A stretch of DNA of 64,000 nt from the NCBI RefSeq assembly GCF_040730185.1, contig NZ_CP160402.1:5208001-5272000 (forward strand), given 5' to 3'. Numbering within the stretch: the first letter of the stretch is position 1; every line of letters starts with the position of its first letter. Shown one piece after another: positions 58,062 to 64,000 of this stretch. The notes beneath the pieces were generated by a model. That model had not been told where the DNA came from. It saw only the letters and a list, made by a program, of their open reading frames with translations, and did not search any database. Source of the stretch: Streptomyces sp. Je 1-332. Its GTDB lineage: Bacteria; Actinomycetota; Actinomycetes; Streptomycetales; Streptomycetaceae. A program made the position numbers and the translations under genes.

Positions 58062-58703
58062 ATGACCGAGTCCATCGCCCATCTGCCCTCGGGGCACCAG
58101 ACGATGCTGCTGGCCCACCGTGCCATGGTGCGCGATCTCGACCGCGTGGCCCGCAGCGCCGAGCAGCTCGCCCGTACTCCCGACGCCGAACAGGCCGCCG
58201 CCCTACTCGACTACGTGGACAAGCTGTTCCAGGTGATCGAGCACCACCACGAGGGCGAGGACGACTTCCTCTGGCCCCGGCTGCGTGAACTGGGCGCGGA
58301 CCAGAAGGCGTTGGCCCTCATGACCGCCGAGCACGAAGAGCTGGCGAAGGTCCTGCACACCTGGCACGAGACGAGCCAACGGCTCGGCACGGACCCCGCT
58401 GTCGCGGCGGAACTCGCCACCCGTACGGAGGAGGTGCGCGAACAGCTGGCCGGGCACGCGGGGGACGAGGAGCGCGAACTCCTCGGCCGCCTCGCCCCGG
58501 CGCTCGGCAAGCAGGTCTGGAAGGGCTTCGCGACCCACATGCGCAAGACGGCACCAGGCTGGACGCTGCGCTTCATGCCGGCCTGGCTGCTGTCGGTGGC
58601 AGGGCCGGGTGAACAGGGCGGTGTCGCGGCGGCGCCGATCGGCCGGCTGTTCAGTGGCTGGCTGGAGAAGCGCCAACGAGCCGCCTTCGGCGACAACTAC
58701 TGA
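58062..58703 (+). CDS. hemerythrin HHE-domain protein
   Basis: This 213-residue protein starts at ATG 58062 after GGAG. Metal-ligand patterns of a hemerythrin-like bundle are visible: [36 protein letters not shown] and [18 protein letters not shown], followed by [14 protein letters not shown]. Such proteins bind a di-iron centre and sense or react with O2, NO or peroxide. The C-terminal third is non-conserved and partly hydrophobic. The gene stands alone, divergent from the EF-G paralogue, and its stop codon lies in a tandem repeat. Confidence 0.88.
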   Translation: MTESIAHLPSGHQTMLLAHRAMVRDLDRVARSAEQLARTPDAEQAAALLDYVDKLFQVIEHHHEGEDDFLWPRLRELGADQKALALMTAEHEELAKVLHTWHETSQRLGTDPAVAAELATRTEEVREQLAGHAGDEERELLGRLAPALGKQVWKGFATHMRKTAPGWTLRFMPAWLLSVAGPGEQGGVAAAPIGRLFSGWLEKRQRAAFGDNY

Positions 58704-58749
58704 GATCCGCTACTGAGATCCACTACTGAGGTCCATTACTAGATCCACC
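58698..58749. repeat. four tandem 13-base repeats at the hemerythrin stop codon
   Basis: Units of the form TACTGAGATCCRC run from the last codon into the 3' region. Each of the first three copies contains a TGA. Confidence 0.85.
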
Positions 58750-58773
58750 GGGCAGTCGGCATCGGTCATGCGT

Positions 58774-58810
58774 GAGGCGGGGCGGGGCTGCTCGGGCCCG
58801 GCCCCGCCTC
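58774..58810. terminator. bidirectional terminator, hemerythrin / secreted protein 1
   Basis: A 10-base stem GAGGCGGGGC/GCCCCGCCTC lies between convergent genes. Confidence 0.8.
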
Positions 58811-58853
58811 TCCTCGCACGTGAGACGTGCGGCTACTACGACTCCTGCTGGTG

Positions 58854-59123
58854 CTACTGGATCCCGCCCAGCAGACCCGTGACCGGTGCGGCCATGTCGG
58901 TCAGCTGGTGCAGCTGCTGCAGCTCGTACAGGCCGTTGAGTCCCTTGAGCTGCTCGGTGACGGACGGCACCTCGGCGCGGTGCTCCTCGGGGATCGAGGA
59001 CGCGGCGAGCGAGTCGATCGTGCCGGTGGGGGAGATGGGGGCGGCGCTCGCGGCGGGCGCGGCCAGGGCGGTGGCGCCCGCCGCGAGAGCGAGGGCGGCG
59101 GCCATGCGTCGTGTTGAGATCAT
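58854..59123 (-). CDS. small secreted protein 1
   Basis: This 89-residue product has a clear Sec signal peptide: RRM, a hydrophobic ALALAAGATALAAPAASA core and an Ala-x-Ala cleavage site. The mature part of about 60 residues (beginning PISPTGTIDSLAA, ending APVTGLLGGIQ) is helical and lacks Cys. I do not recognise a named family, but the pattern Pro-Thr, I/V-D-S/T-L-A and a C-terminal LLGG recurs in the secreted protein at 62502. It is divergent from a chaplin gene, so a surface role is plausible. Confidence 0.75.
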   Translation of the reverse strand: MISTRRMAAALALAAGATALAAPAASAAPISPTGTIDSLAASSIPEEHRAEVPSVTEQLKGLNGLYELQQLHQLTDMAAPVTGLLGGIQ

Positions 59124-59294
59124 GTGATGCGCAACGGATCGGAACAGCGCTGGACACGGTCGCCCGGACGAATTCACCGACGATTTCACCAATGATGTAC
59201 CGATCAGTGCCGTTACCTGCGGTCGATGAGGCCGTTGAAGGGACAGTAGGGCCGCGTACATGCGGCTGTACTCGTCAATTCAAAGGAGAACGTG

Positions 59295-59573
59295 ATGTCT
59301 CGCATCGCGAAGGCAGCCGCTGTTGCCGTCGGCACGGGCGCCGTGGTGCTCAGTGGCACCGGTATGGCCATGGCTGACGCCGGCGCCGAGGGTGCGGCCG
59401 TGGGCTCGCCCGGCGTCCTTTCGGGCAACCTCGTCCAGGTCCCGGTCCACGTCCCGGTCAACGTGTGCGGCAACACTGTGGACGTCATCGGGCTGCTGAA
59501 CCCGGCGTTCGGCAACACCTGCGTGAACGCCGACGGCGGACACAAGGGCGGCCACGGCGGCTACGGCAGCTGA
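59295..59573 (+). CDS. short chaplin
   Basis: About 92 residues from ATG 59295, with GGAG seven bases upstream. After a signal peptide ending near MAMADA there is one chaplin domain: SPGVLSGNLVQVPVHVPVNV, CGNTVDVIGLLNPAFGNTC, with the two Cys that form the conserved disulfide. Chaplins are amyloid-forming surfactant proteins that coat aerial hyphae and spores. The Gly/His-rich tail (HKGGHGGYGS) is unusual compared with the minimal short chaplins. It is a lone gene bounded by a strong terminator. Confidence 0.95.
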   Translation: MSRIAKAAAVAVGTGAVVLSGTGMAMADAGAEGAAVGSPGVLSGNLVQVPVHVPVNVCGNTVDVIGLLNPAFGNTCVNADGGHKGGHGGYGS

Positions 59574-59587
59574 CCCCCGTACGTGAA

Positions 59588-59614
59588 CCCCCGGCGGCCA
59601 ACGGCCGCCGGGGG
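59588..59614. terminator. bidirectional terminator, chaplin / tyrosinase
   Basis: A perfect 12-base stem CCCCCGGCGGCC/GGCCGCCGGGGG with a three-base loop between convergent genes. Confidence 0.9.
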
Positions 59615-59653
59615 CTTCGTCATGCCGGTCACGCGTAGCGGTAGCTGCCCCCG

Positions 59654-60526
59654 TCACGCGTACCGGTAGATGCCCCGGTGGCTGATCAGCTCGTCCGGCT
59701 TCGCGTCCCACGGCGGCATCCCCTCGTAACGCGCGCAGATACGGCCGCGCGGCGGCCCGTTGCCGGCCCTCGGAGGCTTCTCGGGCAGGTAGGGCGCCGA
59801 GCGGGGGTGGCGCGCCTGCCAGCGGTCCCACAGCAGGTCCACGAAGGCGTGGTTCAGCCAGAACACGGGGTCGTTGACCGACGCGCCGCCGAGCATGTGT
59901 CCGCCGACCCAGCGATGGACGCGGTTGTGGTTGCGCCACTTGCTGTTGCCGATGCCGGACGTCCACCCCTCCAGCTTGTTGCGGAAGCCGGTGGACGAGG
60001 TGGAGTCCCAGGGCGCCTTGTCGTACAGGGGGTCGCGCATCGCACGGGACAGCTCCGCCTCGGTGGGCAGCTCGATCGGGTTCTGCGGCCGGCCGAAGTC
60101 ACGCATGAGGAAGTCACCGCTCGTCTCCCCTTCCTTGATGATCCAGGCCCCGTTCGTACGGGCGAACGGGCCTGTCATCACCTGCCGGTCGGTGCGGCGC
60201 CCGTTGCCGCCCATGAGCCCGCTGCCCCAGAGCGAGGCGCCGGGTGACCTGTCCGCCGTCCAGTCCCAGTACGGGACGGACACCGCGGAGTCCACCCGTT
60301 GCAGGGCCCGCTCGAACTCCAGCAGGAACCGGCGGTGCCAGGGCAGGAACGAGGGCGTCATGTGGGCCACCCGCAGTCCGTCGTCGCCGTCGGACACGTA
60401 GTGCTCGATATGGACCCGGACGAACTCGTCGTACTCGCCCTTGCGTTTGAGCTCGAGCAGCGCGTTGACGAATCGCCGCTTCTCGGCACTGGTGAGCCGG
60501 GCCTGGTTCTTGCGCGTGTGGACCAC
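59654..60526 (-). CDS. melC2: tyrosinase (MelC2-like)
   Basis: This 290-residue protein starts at GTG 60526 after GGAGGAG. Both copper sites are complete: CuA from VRVHIEHY and VAHMTPSFLPWHRRFLLEFE, and CuB from RNHNRVHRWVGGHMLGG and DPVFWLNHAFVDLLW. The opening TRKNQARLTSAEKRRFVNAL matches Streptomyces MelC2. It oxidises monophenols and diphenols to quinones, leading to melanin. It has no signal peptide of its own and relies on the MelC1 caddie for copper and secretion. MelC1 is 40 bases upstream. A C-terminal extension of about 15 residues is present relative to classical MelC2. Confidence 0.95.
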   Translation of the reverse strand: MVHTRKNQARLTSAEKRRFVNALLELKRKGEYDEFVRVHIEHYVSDGDDGLRVAHMTPSFLPWHRRFLLEFERALQRVDSAVSVPYWDWTADRSPGASLWGSGLMGGNGRRTDRQVMTGPFARTNGAWIIKEGETSGDFLMRDFGRPQNPIELPTEAELSRAMRDPLYDKAPWDSTSSTGFRNKLEGWTSGIGNSKWRNHNRVHRWVGGHMLGGASVNDPVFWLNHAFVDLLWDRWQARHPRSAPYLPEKPPRAGNGPPRGRICARYEGMPPWDAKPDELISHRGIYRYA

Positions 60527-60565
60527 GTCGGTTCGCTCCTCCGGTCCGGGCGTGCGGGGCGGTGA

Positions 60566-60979
60566 TCAGGTGTGCACGGCGCGCAGTTGCTGCCCGGGGC
60601 CGAGTTCGTCCACTGCCCTGCGGGTGGCGATGAGAGGCGTCGGATACGACTGGTAGTGGTCGATCATGCTCAGATAGCCGCCGTCGGCGCGCCGTATGAG
60701 GTGGAGCGGGCGTCCGTCGACGGTGATGTCCCAGGAGACGTCCGTGTGGGGGCCGTTCGCGGTGGCTCTCGACCCGCGGATGTGCCGGCCCGCGTAGATC
60801 TCGTCGAACGAACCGTCACCGAGGTCGTCGGACGAACCGTCACCAAGGTCGTCGGACGGCGGGTCCTGAGCCGGTTGCCTGGTCCACCAGTGGAGGGCGG
60901 CCTGCCCCGTGACGGCGGTGACGGCGACGGCGATGAGGTTCCGCATCGTGGCTCGGCGGGTGAAGGCTGTGATCGGCAT
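60566..60979 (-). CDS. melC1: tyrosinase cofactor / copper caddie (MelC1-like)
   Basis: This 137-residue protein starts at ATG 60979, whose A overlaps the last base of the VKOR stop (TGATG), so translation is coupled. A Tat-like TRRATMRNLIAVAV precedes the mature part. The MelC1 core is visible: FDEIYAGRHIRG, VDGRPLHLIRRADGGYLSMI and SYPTPLIATRRAVDEL. The usual His-rich copper loop is short. An eight-residue DDLGDGSS-type segment is duplicated before the core. MelC1 delivers copper to MelC2 and carries it through the Tat pathway. Confidence 0.88.
   Translation of the reverse strand: MPITAFTRRATMRNLIAVAVTAVTGQAALHWWTRQPAQDPPSDDLGDGSSDDLGDGSFDEIYAGRHIRGSRATANGPHTDVSWDITVDGRPLHLIRRADGGYLSMIDHYQSYPTPLIATRRAVDELGPGQQLRAVHT
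60808..60855. repeat. 24-base tandem duplication inside melC1
   Basis: Two adjacent 24-base copies, differing at one base, encode a repeated acidic DDLGDGS segment between the signal region and the core. Confidence 0.85.
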
Positions 60980-61629
60980 CAGCTGGTCCAGAAGTCCCAC
61001 CAGCGGGTGAGGACCAGCATGCCGATGATGCCGACGTGCAGCACCGGAAGCACCCAGGTGAACTCACCGAAGAACGTACGCAGCCAGGGCTGCGCGGGCA
61101 GAAGGCCGTTACGGACGTTGAACGAGGTCACGTACCAGAACATGACGATCGTGGCGACCCAGGCCAGGCAGCACCACAGGCACAGCGAGTTGATCTCGTA
61201 CAGCGACTGGTACATCAGCCAGGTGCAGAAACCGACGCCGAAGAGCATGCCCGCGTTCAGCGTCAGCCAGTACCAGCGCGGGAAGCGCGCACGGCCCAGC
61301 AGACCCATCCCGACGCACATCACGACGGCGTACGCGGCGATGCCCAGCATCGGGTTGGGGAACCCGAACACCGACGCCTGCTCGCTCTTCATGATGTTGC
61401 CGCAGGAGACCACCGGGTTGAGGCTGCACGCCGGTGTGAAGTCCGGGTCTTCGAGGAGCTTGAACTTGTCCAGCGTGATGACCCACGCCGCGAGCAGCCC
61501 CGCGGCGCCCGTGATCACCAGAAGCAGCGCGAACGCACGGCTCCCACCGGCGTCACCGGACGGCGGATCCACACGCCCTAAGGGAGATTCGGGCCTACGG
61601 GCCTCAGGAAGAGACGTCTTGGTGTACAT
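60979..61629 (-). CDS. vitamin K epoxide reductase (VKOR) family membrane protein
   Basis: About 216 residues from ATG 61629, with GAGG about nine bases upstream; earlier GTG starts exist. Several hydrophobic helices carry the VKOR pattern: an N-terminal WVITLDKFKLL helix, the loop CSLNPVVSCGNIM with the shuttle Cys pair, and the active-site CLWCC (CxxC) near the membrane in a SLYEINSLCLWCC context. Bacterial VKORs reoxidise DsbA-like partners using quinone. No fused thioredoxin domain is present. It heads an operon with MelC1 and MelC2 and is translationally coupled to MelC1. Confidence 0.9.
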   Translation of the reverse strand: MYTKTSLPEARRPESPLGRVDPPSGDAGGSRAFALLLVITGAAGLLAAWVITLDKFKLLEDPDFTPACSLNPVVSCGNIMKSEQASVFGFPNPMLGIAAYAVVMCVGMGLLGRARFPRWYWLTLNAGMLFGVGFCTWLMYQSLYEINSLCLWCCLAWVATIVMFWYVTSFNVRNGLLPAQPWLRTFFGEFTWVLPVLHVGIIGMLVLTRWWDFWTS

Positions 61630-61732
61630 CGCTGCGATCCTCACTGGGTTCACCGGGGCCCGTCGGTTCGTCCCGAGCGGCGGGCCCCGGTCGTGTGCGG
61701 GCTCCGGTGGTGTGCGGGCTCCGGTGCGGCTC

Positions 61733-62236
61733 CTAGCCGCGCAGGCTCTTCGCGGTGAGCAGGCAGTGCGCGGACCGCGTCATCGTCTCCTCGGTGCCCG
61801 CGAACGCCGCGAGAGCCTCTTCGGAGAGGGGTACGCCGGGCTTGGCCTCGGGCCAGGGGCGCGTGGTGAACATGAAGTAGGCGTGCCCGCGCTCGCCCAC
61901 CGCGGCGAGCCACTCCGGCGGTACGACGCACTGGGCGTTGAGGTGCGGCATGTTCAGCACGGCCTGGCCGGCCTCGACGAGGAGCGTGACGGGCAGGCTC
62001 GGATTGCGGGAACTCTCCACGACGGGGCCGCCGATGGGGAGTCCGGTGTTCTCAAGGAGGAGCTCGATGGCTTCGGTCGCGCCCTCAAGGCCGCCTTCGC
62101 CGTCGCCGAGCGAATAGGCGAGCAGGAAGGGCATGTCCTTCTCGTCCTCGGGGTGTTCACCACTCCAGGCGACCACCGTGAGGGTGCCCAGATCGGCGGC
62201 TCGGAAAGTGCGGGTCTCGCTCGATGTCGACGTCAT
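61733..62236 (-). CDS. conserved hypothetical protein (DUF5949-like)
   Basis: About 167 residues from ATG 62236. The protein begins MTSTSSETRTFRAADLGTLT and continues with VVAWSGEHPEDEKDMPFLLA, VLNMPHLNAQCVVPPEWLAA and YFMFTTRPWPEA. This wording resembles an actinobacterial family I recall as DUF5949; the exact family number is from memory. It has no signal peptide, membrane helix or known catalytic motif. It lies upstream of the VKOR gene on the same strand with a gap of about 100 bases. Function unknown. Confidence 0.75.
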   Translation of the reverse strand: MTSTSSETRTFRAADLGTLTVVAWSGEHPEDEKDMPFLLAYSLGDGEGGLEGATEAIELLLENTGLPIGGPVVESSRNPSLPVTLLVEAGQAVLNMPHLNAQCVVPPEWLAAVGERGHAYFMFTTRPWPEAKPGVPLSEEALAAFAGTEETMTRSAHCLLTAKSLRG

Positions 62237-62404
62237 CCCGGAACCGTATCGATGTGACCTGATTCCCCGACTCCGGCTGTCACTTGTTTGGGTGAGTACG
62301 GGCGAGCGATCACACGATCGGGGCACCTACGGCTCGAACTCCGGGGCTCTGCAGTCGAACTGAGAGGAAGTGGCAAGAAGGGGGGGAGGCCCGGGAAAGG
62401 GCTG

Positions 62405-62442
62405 AGGGCCGGCCCGCGGAATATTTCCGCGGAACCGGCCCT
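62405..62442. terminator. terminator downstream of secreted protein 2
   Basis: Nested inverted repeats (AGGGCCGG/CCGGCCCT outside, CCGCGGAA-type arms inside) form a strong hairpin after the reverse-strand gene at 62502. Confidence 0.8.
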
Positions 62443-62501
62443 CACTGTCGCGTGTTGTTTCACCGCGGCAATCGCACCGAATGAAGGAGCGGGAAAGAGC
62501 T

Positions 62502-62783
62502 CTACTTCGAGACGGGAAGTCCGCCGAGGAGCTTGCCGGCGCCGCCGCCCGCGTGCACGCTCTTCGCCGCACCCGTGAGGGTGTTGACGACCGAGTCCTT
62601 GTTCTCGGTGTCAAGGGCGTTGGTGGCCAGCGGGGCCGCGTCCAGCTGCGACGAGTGGGCGGCGAGCGTGTCGACTGCACCGTTCAGGCTGGTGGGCGTG
62701 AGGTCGGCGGCAAAGGCGGGTGCGGCGGCACCAGCGATGACCATGGATCCGGCAACGACGGCGGCAGCCTTCAGGGGCTTCAT
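62502..62783 (-). CDS. small secreted protein 2
   Basis: This 93-residue product begins at the second of two adjacent ATGs (62783), which has the better spacing from AAAGGA. The signal peptide is MKPLKAAAVVAGSMVIAGAA with cleavage after AFA. The mature part (start ADLTPTSLNGAVDTLAAHSS) has no Cys and ends GKLLGGLPVSK. It resembles secreted protein 1 in size and layout. Function unknown; location suggests a surface or matrix protein. Confidence 0.75.
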   Translation of the reverse strand: MKPLKAAAVVAGSMVIAGAAAPAFAADLTPTSLNGAVDTLAAHSSQLDAAPLATNALDTENKDSVVNTLTGAAKSVHAGGGAGKLLGGLPVSK

Positions 62784-62975
62784 CATGTTCCTTTCTGCGG
62801 CGACGGGCGGTCGCCAGAGGGGATTTTCACTTCGCCATGGGTAACGAGCGCTGTGTACGGCGGAAACTCTGTGCGGCGGAAAATCCCGGAACCCACCCGA
62901 ACGAAGGCGGGGTCTTTTTCTCCTATGAGATGGACACGTGTGAGACGGGCACGTGTGGGACGGGAACATGAGAAA

Positions 62976-63009
62976 CCCGTCGCGCCGGACAGAGGTCCGA
63001 CGCGACGGG
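62976..63009. terminator. terminator downstream of secreted protein 3
   Basis: CCCGTCGCG and CGCGACGGG arms with an inner GGAC/GTCC pair after the stop of the reverse-strand gene at 63028. Confidence 0.8.
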
Positions 63010-63027
63010 CAGTGGTCGACTCGGCGC

Positions 63028-63672
63028 TCAGGAAGCCGCGGGCTCCTTCGGCAGGGCCGGCAGGCCCGCCAGGTCGGGCGCGGGGAGGCCGCCGCCGACC
63101 AGCGTGGCGGCGAGGACGTTGACGAGACCGGTGAGCACGGGCGGGACCGCTCCCGCCGCCTTCGCGGCGTCGCCGCCGGTGGCCGCCTTGAGCAGGGCGT
63201 CGACGGTGGTCTGCAGTGCCTTCAGGGCGTCGGCCTTGGGGTCCGGCGCCGCCTTGTCGGTGTCGGACGGGGCCTGGGGGAGCGCCGGGGTCTGCGGCAC
63301 CGTGGAGGTTTCGGGAGCCGCCGGCTTCTGGGGGAGTGCCGGTGTCTGGGGCGCCGTACCGGTGGCCTCCGTGATGGCTTCCTTCGCCGAGGCGGTGAGC
63401 TTCGTGGCGTCCGCCTCGGGAAGTTGCCCCTTCTCGGCCTTGAGCACGGCGGTGAGCAGATCGGTGACCGGGGTGAGGACGCCGCCGACGTCGCCCAGGG
63501 TGTTGACCTGGGCCAGCAGCTTTTCCACGTCGGGAACAGGCTCGCCGGCCGCTTGCCGGGTGCTGCCCTGCGAGGAGCCGCTCTCGGCTGCGATGGCGGG
63601 AGCGGCCGCCCCGAGGAGGAGCGTGGCGGAGAGGACGGTGGTCGCGATACGCCGTACGGGCAGAGCGCGCAT
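63028..63672 (-). CDS. secreted protein 3 with Pro-rich repeats
   Basis: This 214-residue protein starts at ATG 63672, with AAGGGAA upstream. A Sec signal (RRIATTVLSATLLLGAAAPA, cleavage after AIA) is followed by a helical segment LLAQVNTLGDVGGVLTPVTD, then several copies of PQTPALPQ-like repeats, then DALKALQTTVDALLKAATGG and a hydrophobic C-terminal VLTGLVNVLAATLVGGG. There are no Cys. The Pro/Ala repeats suggest a wall-spanning linker. Family not recognised. It lies between secreted protein 2 and a second chaplin gene. Confidence 0.75.
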   Translation of the reverse strand: MRALPVRRIATTVLSATLLLGAAAPAIAAESGSSQGSTRQAAGEPVPDVEKLLAQVNTLGDVGGVLTPVTDLLTAVLKAEKGQLPEADATKLTASAKEAITEATGTAPQTPALPQKPAAPETSTVPQTPALPQAPSDTDKAAPDPKADALKALQTTVDALLKAATGGDAAKAAGAVPPVLTGLVNVLAATLVGGGLPAPDLAGLPALPKEPAAS

Positions 63673-63806
63673 GGATGTTCCCTTCGGTGATGCGTCTCGG
63701 TGACGTGTCGGATCTTGTGTTCACCGTGAAAGCGGTGGACATCGGCCGCAACCGAGCGACTGCCATTCGGGGGCATGACGCACGCCGGGGGTATGGCGGG
63801 AACGCA

Positions 63807-63841
63807 CGACGGCCGTCCTCCTCGGGGGAGAACGGCCGTCG
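63807..63841. terminator. terminator downstream of chaplin 2
   Basis: A 10-base stem CGACGGCCGT/ACGGCCGTCG with an inner CTCC/GGAG pair, just after the chaplin stop on the reverse strand. Confidence 0.85.
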
Positions 63842-63871
63842 CGACGAGCGTGCAGCGGTGCTGCTGGAGCG

Positions 63872-64000
63872 TCAGGCGTTGACGCAGGTGTTGCCGAACG
63901 CCGGGTTCAGCAGACCGATGACGTTGATGGTGTTGCCGCAGGCGTTGACCGGGATGTGGACCGGGACCTGGACGGCGTTGCCCGAGATGACACCGGGGGA
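63872..64000 (-). CDS. short chaplin 2 (partial, N-terminus beyond right edge)
   Basis: The last 42 codons and the stop are present. They encode a chaplin domain nearly the same as in the gene at 59295: SPGVISGNAVQVPVHIPVNA followed by CGNTINVIGLLNPAFGNTC and a final VNA. Both Cys are present. Unlike chaplin 1 it ends directly after the domain, as classical short chaplins do. The signal peptide lies outside the window. Confidence 0.95.
   Translation of the reverse strand, partial: SPGVISGNAVQVPVHIPVNACGNTINVIGLLNPAFGNTCVNA

Noticed and set aside
1..64000. tRNA, rRNA or riboswitch genes
   Set aside because: No cloverleaf, rRNA signature or known riboswitch core was recognised by eye; a covariance-model scan would be needed to exclude small RNAs.

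Overview
The window is high-GC actinobacterial DNA with Streptomyces hallmarks: chaplins, a MelC1/MelC2 tyrosinase pair, gamma-butyrolactone (AfsA/ScbA type) synthase and receptor-like regulators, a modular type I polyketide synthase, GTG/TTG starts and purine-rich ribosome binding sites. No rRNA, tRNA, CRISPR array or intact insertion sequence was recognised.

Region 1 (1-38.2 kb) is the core of a reduced polyketide cluster. A class III aminotransferase is cut by the left edge. A flavin reductase and two SnoaL-like proteins follow, then three collinear PKS genes: KSQ loading module plus modules 1-2, modules 3-4, and module 5 plus a thioester reductase. All six ATs have malonyl-type motifs. 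Modules 1-3 carry complete DH-KR pairs; the DHs of modules 4 and 5 look dead. The predicted chain is a C12 3,5-dihydroxy-6,8,10-triene released as an aldehyde, which the aminotransferase could aminate. The layout is that of coelimycin and of the streptazone/argimycin/nigrifactin piperidine alkaloids. A type II thioesterase follows, then a reverse-strand operon for a free carrier protein, a phosphopantetheinyl transferase and the beta and epsilon subunits of an acyl-CoA carboxylase, which suit carrier-protein activation and malonyl-CoA supply.

Region 2 (38.4-44.3 kb) holds a TetR regulator, a FrnE/DsbA-like protein, a nucleoside deaminase, a paired SMR transporter, an SDR, and a divergent receptor/ScbA pair.

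Region 3 (44.3-55.3 kb) is the least familiar part. A reverse-strand operon encodes an adenylating enzyme, a carrier protein overlapping it by 4 bases, an ectoine-synthase-like cupin, an acyl-CoA dehydrogenase, a transglutaminase-like protein, an Asp/Glu-racemase-fold protein without its usual cysteines, and an 80-residue protein. A second phosphopantetheinyl transferase lies downstream and a MarR regulator upstream. Next come an IS701-like protein, a divergent TetR, a beta-lactamase-fold protein and an aldo/keto reductase-fold protein; the three enzyme-like proteins have each lost residues their families normally need. The operon looks like a compact, possibly undescribed pathway that builds an aminoacyl-carrier-protein intermediate.

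Region 4 (55.5-64 kb) looks chromosomal and developmental: an EF-G paralogue with a candidate leader peptide, a hemerythrin-domain protein, small secreted proteins, two chaplins, and a VKOR-MelC1-MelC2 operon.

Regulation appears layered: a receptor/ScbA pair, two more TetR proteins, and a MarR protein whose putative operator occurs both near its own gene and at the FrnE/deaminase genes 11 kb away.
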